NCBI GenBank assembly: GCA_045654805.1
Contig: JAZOOD010000053.1
Coordinates: 1 to 20,140 of the forward strand
Origin: CAZNKU01 sp045654805
Lineage (GTDB): Bacteria; Bacillota; Clostridia; Monoglobales; Firm-18
Reading direction: 5' to 3'
Length of the DNA: 20,140 nucleotides
Position numbers and translations under genes: made by a program
Notes under the pieces: model-generated
Database searches by the model: none
The model's input: the letters and a program-made list of their open reading frames with translations, nothing else
What the model was told of the DNA's origin: nothing
In this document: piece after piece, positions 14,620 through 20,140 of the stretch
How the letters are laid out: each line of letters opens with the position of its first letter
Numbering within the stretch: position 1 is the first letter of the stretch

Positions 14620-14713
14620 AATAACCTCCGTATATAAGTAAAGGAGTCCCCGCAGGAACTCCCTTGGTTGCAGTCCTCGCAGGATCCTGCAACTCGATCA
14701 CTGAGGTTATTAT
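14618..14713. repeat. 11-bp inverted repeat enclosing the Abi_2 leader
   Basis: ATAATAACCTC (14618-14628) is perfectly complementary to GAGGTTATTAT (14703-14713). One arm covers part of the start codon and most of the ribosome site of the Abi_2 gene; the other covers its -10 box. It could be an operator, or an RNA stem hiding the ribosome site if transcription begins further upstream. Confidence 0.6.
14630..14702 (-). ncRNA. structured leader RNA of the Abi_2 gene (abiF-RNA-like candidate)
   Basis: Read on the minus strand, two hairpins lie between the promoter and the ribosome site: 14693-14667 (GTTGCAG/CTGCAAC stem) and 14662-14643 (GGAGTTCC/GGGACTCC stem, TGCG loop). Both end in nearly the same apical sequence, TCCTGCG followed by A or G and GGA. 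A G-T pair in the second stem would be an A-C mismatch on the other strand, which supports transcription from the minus strand. The expected transcript start is near 14702. Conserved RNAs upstream of abiF genes are known; the match here is by position and shape, not by alignment. Confidence 0.62.
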
Positions 14714-14737
14714 ACAACAAAACTCAACAAAAGTCAA
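14709..14737 (-). promoter_or_regulatory. promoter of the Abi_2 gene and its leader RNA
   Basis: On the minus strand, TTGACT (14737-14732), exactly 17 bases and a perfect TATAAT (14714-14709). It is one of the strongest promoters in the window. Confidence 0.78.
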
Positions 14738-14852
14738 GTAAACTGAAGTAAAAATAACTCAATACATATTATATTCAGATATTTTTGATAAAATTCATCT
14801 CATCAAATACAAAAATATGATTGTCTTATGTAAAGAATGAGAAGAAACCATA

Positions 14853-14881
14853 TTGTTAAAATCTCCAAAATATGATATAAA
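14853..14881 (+). promoter_or_regulatory. promoter of the HEPN-like/nuclease pair
   Basis: TTGTTA (14853-14858), 17 bases and TATAAA (14876-14881), followed about 25 bases later by the AAAGGTGAT ribosome site of the first gene. Confidence 0.58.
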
Positions 14882-14918
14882 TATTATAGAAATGAATTAA
14901 GCGAAAAGGTGATATAAA

Positions 14919-15599
14919 TTGAAAAAGAAAATGTCTGCAGGTTCAGGATTAAGCCAACATTTTTTGAATCGTGAAGGCAAGAAAGTTGGCGTTGATTTTT
15001 CCGGAAAAGCACAAGATGATGAGTGCTTTAGAAATGATGCATCAATATTGTTTTTCTGTGCCAATAGTTACAAAAGTGCATTTATTTGTTTAGATAAAGA
15101 ATTAAAACTAAGATTTGAAGACAATTATCATGCTAAAGATATCGAACATCTGATTCTGCCATATTATTTTAATTTTAGGCACCACGTAGAATTATCTTTA
15201 AAAGCGTTAATTGTAGCGTTAACAGAAGAATCTCCCGACCTAACACATAACTTACAGAATTTGACGACTTGTGTTACTAATGCCATTAATGCTCTCGAAT
15301 TTGATGAAAACACTCATGCCATTTTTGGTACAAAAGAAAAGTTTGACATAGATAAAAATGAAGCAATTGAATTTATACAAGAGTTAAAAGAAAAGATAAG
15401 CGAGTATCAAAAGTTTGAATGTGCAGAAGAATATTATAGATATATTTTTGAAAGGGACAAAGATTCCCTAATATTAAAACATGACAAGATAGAATTAGAC
15501 TACAACCAAATACACTCGCTATTTTTTGAAACAAAAGAGTTATTTGATAAGCTATTAGTAAAACTTAGAGATATAGCGTACATATATCCAACGCTATAA
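14919..15599 (+). CDS. HEPN-like helical protein, first gene of a two-gene unit
   Basis: A 226-residue, mostly helical protein. FNFRHHVELSLKALIVALTEESPDLTHNLQNL (about 85-115) has the pattern of HEPN-type domains: an Arg-rich helix with Glu91 and Lys95, then Thr-His110-Asn-Leu before the next helix. The exact R-X4-H nuclease motif is not visible, so it may be a non-catalytic HEPN partner. The TTG at 14919 is chosen because AAAGGTGAT sits the right distance upstream; the ATG at 14931 is the alternative. The stop overlaps the ATG at 15599 as TAATG, so it is probably translationally coupled to the large nuclease-like gene. The likely role, by inference, is a regulator or partner in a two-component defence unit. 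Not a family I can name with certainty. Confidence 0.7.
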   Translation: MKKKMSAGSGLSQHFLNREGKKVGVDFSGKAQDDECFRNDASILFFCANSYKSAFICLDKELKLRFEDNYHAKDIEHLILPYYFNFRHHVELSLKALIVALTEESPDLTHNLQNLTTCVTNAINALEFDENTHAIFGTKEKFDIDKNEAIEFIQELKEKISEYQKFECAEEYYRYIFERDKDSLILKHDKIELDYNQIHSLFFETKELFDKLLVKLRDIAYIYPTL

Positions 15600-15622
15600 T
15601 GAAACAAAAGAGGGATTTAAAT

Positions 15623-17764
15623 ATGATTTCAGATATAGTTATTGATTTTAATACAATGAAATCAGTATTATTCAATGTTATAGAACAGAACAAGCCATTG
15701 ATATCATTAGATAAGAGTGCTATTTTACAAACCTTATATACCGACTATGAGCCAAAAAGCGAAATAGATATATCAAACATAGGTGCTTATACATCATATT
15801 TTGAGAAGTTTTATGAACAAAAAATTGTTGATATGGCAAGTTACTGTTCGGAGGATACAGCTAATTTTGATAGACAAGTTGTTAACGAATTAGAAAGGAA
15901 CGGAAAAGTCTTTGCAAAAAGCATTTTCCATGTTTTTAAAAAACACTTATATCTTGAAATGAGATTGGAGAATAAGAATTACGAGTTAGAAATATGTGTT
16001 ATCCAAAAGTTGTGTTATAACATAGGAAATACATACTATTTTAACTTTGAAGAAAAGTATTTGGCTCAATTATTTGAATATGCTGTTAAATTATATCTGT
16101 GTTCTCCGGAATTTATTGATATGAAAGATGTTGAAACTGTAAACATTGTAAAGTCAATGAAAAACTTATTAAAAATAAAAAATTTTGAATATGAGATAAA
16201 GTATGGAGATATATATTTTTCTGATGATGCAGAAAAGGAAATTCAATTAAAAATCGAACATAGCATATCACATGTTGGGGGCATAGAATTTCTCAGAAGA
16301 TTTTTCAGTAAAGAGATATCCCCTAAATACAACCCAGAAATTGATAGATTTTTAATTCATAGAAATGTTCAGCAAATGTCTATGAATATAAAGGATATAA
16401 GAGTGCCATATAATTATTTAATACAGTTATCGGCAAAGCACCTTGATGATGTAAAATGTATTTTGCTAACTGAAAGTGGTGTGAAGGATGAGTATGATAA
16501 AGCGATAAAAATCAGTAGCGACTATCTCAATGTTTTAAATTTGCAGCCATATCTTATTTATGGGGATATGATTTATGATTTAAAAAGCATTCCTGTTAAT
16601 TTGAGTAAAAATATTTTGTTTGAAAAACTTTATACACCCATTCAGTACAGACCTGATTTTACAAGAAAATTCTTGCAAGATGTGTATTCACCATTCTTTA
16701 ATAATACTGTTAATTGTGGTTATAGTTATAAAGAATATATTAAATTTTGTGATTGCATCCTGTCAGAAAAAAGATATTGCGTAACCTATTCTTTTGAAGA
16801 ATTACAGCGTTTAACAAATATAAAAAGAATTGCATTAACAAAGATTTTAGAAGATGTTTCATATAGCTATGACAAGGTAAATTATTCCTTTGATAATTTC
16901 TTATCAGAAACAAATTACAGGTCCAGACCTTTATTAAAACTGAAGAATGAGAAATATTTTCTTTTTTCAGCTTATTTTAATGGTTTTGCTTTTTGTGAAG
17001 TTCTCTACAATAACCTTAATTCGCATTATGGACACAGTTTTAATGCACAAAAAGGTGAAAAAGTTGAAAACATGGTAAAAAATCTATTCAAAGAAAAAGG
17101 TTATCAATTTCACAGTGGTAAATACAATGTAAAGAAATGTCAAGACGAAGAATGTGATATGGTGATTGAAACAACTGATAAAATTGTATTTATCGAGATA
17201 AAAAACCAACCTTTACCCGAGACATTTGAGCAAGGTGATGATGTTGAAACCTTGCGTTGTTTGGGTGAAGGGATGATAAAGGCACAAATGCAATGTTTTA
17301 AACATATTCGTCAGCTAAAAAGAAAAGGTTATATTCTTCTCGAAAATGAAAATCAGCCGTCCTATGAATTGAAACTAGACAACAGAAAAATCATATGTAT
17401 CAGTATATGTTCTCAGGAATATTTATTCTTGACAAATAAGATATTTAGTGAATATTTTTTAGAGAGTCTGCTTTTTGCAACTTATCACGCAAATGATCCT
17501 AATAAAGAGAATAGGTTGGAAAAATTAAATTTACTAAGAGAAAAATTGGCAACTTTAATATCAGATATATATGTCCAAACAAAAGCTCATCGGGTGTTCT
17601 TTGATACCTTGTTCCGTAGCGCACAGCAAATATCTACAATTATAAATGCAAGTGACACATTAGAAGATTTTATAGATAACTTAACTACAGCAATATATAT
17701 TGTAGATGGCACTAATGATGTGTACTGTCAGCTAATAAATAATAAGAAAATCAAGGATAAATAA
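15623..17764 (+). CDS. large protein with PD-(D/E)XK nuclease domain, second gene of the unit
   Basis: 713 residues, not recognised as a named family. Residues ~470-560 form a well-conserved PD-(D/E)XK fold: Glu482 in GEKVENMVKNLF, Asp512 in ECDMVIE and Glu525-X-Lys527 in VFIEIKNQ, followed by a helix with Gln residues (KAQMQCFKHIRQLK). This layout is found in restriction and phage-defence nucleases. Just before it, RPLLKLKNEKYFLFSAYFNG parallels an element in the 544-residue protein at 11970-13604. The N-terminal ~450 residues are helical and unassigned and may sense or bind a partner. The ATG at 15623 is preferred because AGAGGGA lies about eight bases upstream; the ATG at 15599 overlapping the previous stop is the alternative (721 residues). 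The gene ends 37 bases before S7. Confidence 0.78.
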   Translation: MISDIVIDFNTMKSVLFNVIEQNKPLISLDKSAILQTLYTDYEPKSEIDISNIGAYTSYFEKFYEQKIVDMASYCSEDTANFDRQVVNELERNGKVFAKSIFHVFKKHLYLEMRLENKNYELEICVIQKLCYNIGNTYYFNFEEKYLAQLFEYAVKLYLCSPEFIDMKDVETVNIVKSMKNLLKIKNFEYEIKYGDIYFSDDAEKEIQLKIEHSISHVGGIEFLRRFFSKEISPKYNPEIDRFLIHRNVQQMSMNIKDIRVPYNYLIQLSAKHLDDVKCILLTESGVKDEYDKAIKISSDYLNVLNLQPYLIYGDMIYDLKSIPVNLSKNILFEKLYTPIQYRPDFTRKFLQDVYSPFFNNTVNCGYSYKEYIKFCDCILSEKRYCVTYSFEELQRLTNIKRIALTKILEDVSYSYDKVNYSFDNFLSETNYRSRPLLKLKNEKYFLFSAYFNGFAFCEVLYNNLNSHYGHSFNAQKGEKVENMVKNLFKEKGYQFHSGKYNVKKCQDEECDMVIETTDKIVFIEIKNQPLPETFEQGDDVETLRCLGEGMIKAQMQCFKHIRQLKRKGYILLENENQPSYELKLDNRKIICISICSQEYLFLTNKIFSEYFLESLLFATYHANDPNKENRLEKLNLLREKLATLISDIYVQTKAHRVFFDTLFRSAQQISTIINASDTLEDFIDNLTTAIYIVDGTNDVYCQLINNKKIKDK

Positions 17765-17800
17765 TCAATATACATTTTCATCATTTTAATTTAAACAACA

Positions 17801-17834
17801 TATCAAAATGTGACACGCATTAAACAAAGAAAAG
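17801..17834 (+). repeat. S-site copy 7
   Basis: The rightmost copy, 31 of 34 matching copy 1. It lies between convergent genes, and its final bases are part of the T-tract of the minus-strand terminator. Confidence 0.85.
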
Positions 17835-17880
17835 GCGAAAACGAAATTGCACTCACGCAATATCGTTTTCGCCTTATTTT
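17832..17880. terminator. bidirectional terminator at S7
   Basis: A perfect 13-bp stem (AAGGCGAAAACGA at 17832-17844 with 17863-17875), extended inside by ATTGC/GCAAT. CCTTATTTT follows on the + strand and CCTTTTCTTTG on the - strand, the latter provided by S7. Confidence 0.9.
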
Positions 17881-18994
17881 AATCTCGCCAAATTTTCTTA
17901 ATAAATTCCTCGCCGGTTATTATGCCTTTTTTATAGTCAGCTTTAGCAGAGGAATAAATTTTCGACCATTCAAAGAATTCTTCCTCTGTCATATCTTTAT
18001 CGGTCAACTGCTCTGGAAGTTTATTCCGGGCCCTATCCATTCTTGAAAATAGTTTATTATATAGCCGTTGTCCTATTTTCAATGGAGAATCTTCATCTCC
18101 TAATGATTTCCTATAGGTGTTTGTATGACCTACCTCTTTACATGTTTTGCCGTCCTTATAAATTCGATAACAGTATTCACGTTTTCTTTTATCCTCCAAA
18201 ACAAAGTATCTGCCGCAGTTCTTACACACCTTAACTTGTCTGCCGCTTTTTAGCATATGCATAAATTCAAAGTAAATGAGTTCATGCAAGTATTCAATGA
18301 TTGTATATGTCATTAGACTTAAGTGCTGCCCACTTTTATGCATAAAATCAAGTTGCTCTTTGGTATCGTTAATATTATTATCGTTCAAATACTTGACTTT
18401 TTCGTAATCTAACTTTCCATTTTTGTTCGGCATTAAGGCAAACCCAAAACATGCGAAAAAATTATTAAATTGTTTATGTTTAAATAAAAATCCAACTAAC
18501 TTCTCAGACACATGACGTTTGGGGAGATTTTCTTTATCGAGACAGAGATTGATTGCGAATTTAAAGATTTCCTGAAGTACTAAGACTTCCTCTAAAGTTT
18601 CAATTGCTGTCGCAATATCTTTTTTATATATTTCGTCCAAAACAAACAAATCACTTGGATGTTTTATGTTGATCAGTTTATCGAATATTAGATAAACAGC
18701 ATTGTGGGTAAAGAAATATAGCTTTTCATTTAAGGGTTTTAACATATCACATATATTCCATACCTGCTCTTTGAGAGATTCATATTTGTCAAAGGAGTAA
18801 GGTATATCTTTTAGCTCGTTAATTTTGTTTTTGTATTTTGTAAAATCAGTTTCACATAAAGTGACAACGATTGACCCCGGACTTTTTTCTATATGAAAAG
18901 TTGTTTTGTTATTTCTATGTTTCGTCAAATAATATAATTTTCCATCAGCACCATCAAACACTCTCATATGAGGTCCTTGTTTTTCATAATACAT
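17879..18994 (-). CDS. DUF6076-like protein with C-terminal zinc ribbon
   Basis: A 371-residue soluble protein with no assigned reaction. Residues 255-290 carry a zinc-binding pattern, Cys257-X2-Cys260-Gly-X2-Phe, then Cys275 and Cys285, in VKVCKNCGRYF to TCKEVGHTNTYRKS, resembling the CGNR-type and DUF6076 zinc ribbons. The N-terminal 250 residues are mixed with long helices. The C-terminal tail (about 330-371) is rich in Glu and Lys. The ATG at 18994 was chosen for GGAGGG six bases upstream; an ATG at 19045 lacks a ribosome site. A promoter lies at 19080-19108. It converges on the nuclease gene across S7 and diverges from the excisionase-like gene. It could be cargo of the island or a regulator in the element backbone. 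Confidence 0.72.
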   Translation of the reverse strand: MYYEKQGPHMRVFDGADGKLYYLTKHRNNKTTFHIEKSPGSIVVTLCETDFTKYKNKINELKDIPYSFDKYESLKEQVWNICDMLKPLNEKLYFFTHNAVYLIFDKLINIKHPSDLFVLDEIYKKDIATAIETLEEVLVLQEIFKFAINLCLDKENLPKRHVSEKLVGFLFKHKQFNNFFACFGFALMPNKNGKLDYEKVKYLNDNNINDTKEQLDFMHKSGQHLSLMTYTIIEYLHELIYFEFMHMLKSGRQVKVCKNCGRYFVLEDKRKREYCYRIYKDGKTCKEVGHTNTYRKSLGDEDSPLKIGQRLYNKLFSRMDRARNKLPEQLTDKDMTEEEFFEWSKIYSSAKADYKKGIITGEEFIKKIWRD

Positions 18995-19079
18995 ATTTGT
19001 CCCTCCTTGCAAATAATACATTTTGTCAAAATAAATTTTTTGCAATTATCTATGTAAAGTTAAATTTGGATTTTATATA

Positions 19080-19108
19080 ATTGTATCACAGATAACGGAT
19101 TTATTCAA
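19080..19108 (-). promoter_or_regulatory. promoter of the zinc-ribbon gene
   Basis: On the minus strand, TTGAAT (19108-19103), 17 bases and TACAAT (19085-19080), about 85 bases before the start codon. Confidence 0.58.
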
Positions 19109-19183
19109 CATCTGTTATTTGCAAATTAAATTTGTATTTGGCGGTCCGTAAATAAAATTTTAATCAGAAAGGAAGTGAGCGAA

Positions 19184-19390
19184 TTGAAAGAATCAATCTA
19201 TAAAACCTACGATGAATTGCCTCTGTTTCTAAATGCAGATACAGTCGCAAAAGTGTTGGGAATATCAATTTCAAGTGCATACGAATTAATGCATGAAAAA
19301 GATTTCCCATCACTAAAAGTCGGGAACAGATTGATTGTTCCTAAAGAGAATTTCAAGCAATGGGTTGAGACAAAAATTAATGTTATGTAG
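19184..19390 (+). CDS. excisionase-like helix-turn-helix protein
   Basis: A 68-residue DNA-binding protein of the HTH_17/excisionase (MerR-like) type. LNADTVAKVLGISISSAYELMH (about 16-37) is the helix-turn-helix, and FPSLKVGNRLIVPKENFKQWVETK (41-64) is the wing and closing helix typical of the family. Such proteins either bend attachment-site DNA for excision or act as small regulators in element backbones. The TTG at 19184 is preferred: AAAGGAAG lies about eight bases before it, whereas the upstream GTG at 19175 would overlap that ribosome site. The next gene begins 16 bases after its stop, so they are co-transcribed. It is distant from the integrase at 8597-9811 and may belong to a different element. 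Confidence 0.82.
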   Translation: MKESIYKTYDELPLFLNADTVAKVLGISISSAYELMHEKDFPSLKVGNRLIVPKENFKQWVETKINVM

Positions 19391-19406
19391 GAGGTGAATT
19401 TACACT

Positions 19407-19781
19407 ATGAAAACATATGAATTTAAAGATTATTTAAAGAGAACTTTCTATCATCTATCAAGAAATAATGAATTCCCCAATGGTAGACTAAAGGCATTTT
19501 CTCGACACGCAATAAGTCGGTTGTGGGACATGCAAGAGTTCAAAGTTGGAGATAAAACTTATTCGAATGATGAAATAAGATACATACTTTCAAAGAGGAT
19601 GATGCCTGAACATTTGGACAGTGCAATTAAAATCTTTGTGAATTTGAATCGAGACTTCGGAGTCAAGATATTAATGTATTTAATCATTGTTTGTGTAATC
19701 AACGAGGATGGGTTGATGGAACTACTTGCAGAGTATGATTTGAAACATTTAAATCAAAACTCAAAAGGAGGAGCAGCATGA
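19407..19781 (+). CDS. unrecognised 124-residue protein
   Basis: I do not recognise this family. The protein is mostly helical, basic in the first half (KRTFYHLSRNNEFPNGRLKAFSRHAISRLWD) and more hydrophobic at residues ~85-105 (FGVKILMYLIIVCVINEDG), which is probably a buried helix rather than a membrane anchor. GGAGGTG lies upstream of the ATG. The stop overlaps the next ATG as ATGA, so the two are translationally coupled. Its place between an excisionase-like protein and a winged-helix protein suggests an element-backbone function, perhaps in replication or its control. Confidence 0.7.
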   Translation: MKTYEFKDYLKRTFYHLSRNNEFPNGRLKAFSRHAISRLWDMQEFKVGDKTYSNDEIRYILSKRMMPEHLDSAIKIFVNLNRDFGVKILMYLIIVCVINEDGLMELLAEYDLKHLNQNSKGGAA

Positions 19782-20140
19782 AGTACTATTATTTAAATCA
19801 GCAACACAAGCTAAGAAATGTGTTTATTATATCCAACCATGTTATGCAGTTGGATATAAGCGCAACAGCACTGGCAATATATTTCTACCTCATGTATATA
19901 GAGGACAGAAAAACTTATCAGTGCTACCCGAGTTACAAAACTATCGGCAAGGCTCTTAAAATTAAAAGCAAAGGTACTGTTGCTAAATATGTAAGAGAGC
20001 TTGAAGATAAGTGCCTAATCTATACCGAACCTACAGAAGTTATTCTGAAAGACGGTAAGAAAAGAAACGGCAACCTGAAATATACAATCCGTCCCATACA
20101 GGATGCGCTTGAACATTATCATCATGAACAGATGAAAAAT
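19778..20140 (+). CDS. winged-helix (HTH_36-type) protein, 3' end cut by window
   Basis: The first 121 residues of a longer protein. Residues ~25-85 look like a winged helix of the replication-initiator type: ISATALAIYFYLMYIEDRKTYQCYPSYKTIGKALKI, followed by GTVAKYVRELEDKCLI as the recognition helix region, then a beta-wing (EPTEVILKDGKKRNGNLKYTI). Similar proteins precede relaxase or primase genes in Firmicutes elements and resemble phage and plasmid replication initiators. AAAGGAGGAG lies just upstream, and the ATG overlaps the previous stop. The reading frame is open at the window end. Confidence 0.78.
   Translation, partial: MKYYYLNQQHKLRNVFIISNHVMQLDISATALAIYFYLMYIEDRKTYQCYPSYKTIGKALKIKSKGTVAKYVRELEDKCLIYTEPTEVILKDGKKRNGNLKYTIRPIQDALEHYHHEQMKN

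Larger units (their letters stand above)
7703..17834. mobile_element. putative cassette array delimited by seven direct repeats (S1-S7)
   Basis: Seven near-identical ~34-bp direct repeats (starts 7703, 8433, 9864, 10698, 10918, 13614, 17801) divide this stretch into six intervals. The cargo is a secreted repeat protein, a tyrosine recombinase, a tRNA-Trp region, a small non-coding interval, a GIY-YIG/PD-(D/E)XK group and an Abi_2 plus HEPN-like/PD-(D/E)XK group. Sequence conservation stops sharply at the repeat edges, and all copies are intergenic. I infer a site-specific recombination array or an accessory island built by repeated insertion. The repeats could instead be a dispersed intergenic family spread by another route. 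Nothing in the window shows that the recombinase acts on them. Confidence 0.4.
19184..20140 (+). mobile_element. left part of an integrative-element backbone (continues past window)
   Basis: An excisionase-like HTH protein, an unrecognised small protein and a winged-helix protein overlap or nearly touch. This order is common at the start of Firmicutes integrative conjugative or mobilisable elements, ahead of replication, ParA and relaxase genes. Those defining genes are not in the window, so the call is inferred. Confidence 0.42.

Noticed and set aside
14862..14878. Possible eighth S-site (CCAAAATATGATATAA)
   Set aside because: Only the left half resembles the repeat and the CAAAGAAAAG end is missing. 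The match is explained by an AT-rich promoter -10 region.
7703..17834. CRISPR array
   Set aside because: The repeats are 220 to 4200 bp apart, the intervals carry genes, and no cas gene is visible.
17810..18046. 78-codon + strand frame across S7 and the terminator
   Set aside because: It translates the repeat and a strong terminator hairpin and then runs antisense to the zinc-ribbon gene, so it is a chance frame.

Overview
The window looks like a stretch of a low-GC Firmicute, most likely a gut-type Clostridia. The coding is AT-rich, Shine-Dalgarno sites are strong (AGGAGG, GGAGGTG), GTG and TTG starts occur, the tRNA-Trp gene encodes its own CCA end, and the right end resembles the backbone of a Firmicutes integrative element. 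The species cannot be named from this sequence alone.

Region 1 (1-7700) is a surface-glycan operon, all on the + strand and tightly packed: a 5'-truncated GT4 glycosyltransferase, three GT2 glycosyltransferases, a membrane-anchored degenerate-GGDEF/EAL protein (probable c-di-GMP phosphodiesterase), a DPM1/GtrB-like polyprenyl-phosphate glycosyltransferase and an acyltransferase-3 membrane protein. A strong intrinsic terminator closes it. Together these genes could assemble, lipid-link and O-acylate a polysaccharide, with a c-di-GMP enzyme built into the operon.

Region 2 (about 7700-17834) is an accessory region marked by seven copies (S1-S7) of a ~34 bp direct repeat that begins TATCAAAAT and ends CAAAGAAAAG. 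All copies point the same way and all lie in non-coding DNA, mostly at gene 3' ends. The intervals hold: a secreted InlB-type repeat protein (S1-S2); a tyrosine recombinase (S2-S3); a tRNA-Trp gene in long non-coding DNA (S3-S4); non-coding DNA only (S4-S5); a 40-residue small protein divergent from a GIY-YIG protein and a PD-(D/E)XK protein (S5-S6); and an Abi_2 (AbiD/AbiF-like) HEPN protein with a structured RNA leader, divergent from a HEPN-like/PD-(D/E)XK gene pair (S6-S7). The layout resembles a cassette array with defence-type cargo, although the recombinase is not recognisable as an integron integrase. This is the main candidate for an undescribed system.

Region 3 (17879-20140) has a minus-strand zinc-ribbon protein resembling the DUF6076 group, whose terminator abuts S7. 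It is followed by an excisionase-like HTH protein, an unrecognised 124-residue protein and a truncated winged-helix protein, overlapping or closely spaced, resembling the start of an integrative conjugative or mobilisable element.

Limits: no database search was possible. Family names rest on motifs read by eye. The mobility of the S-site array and the function of the nuclease pairs are inferences.
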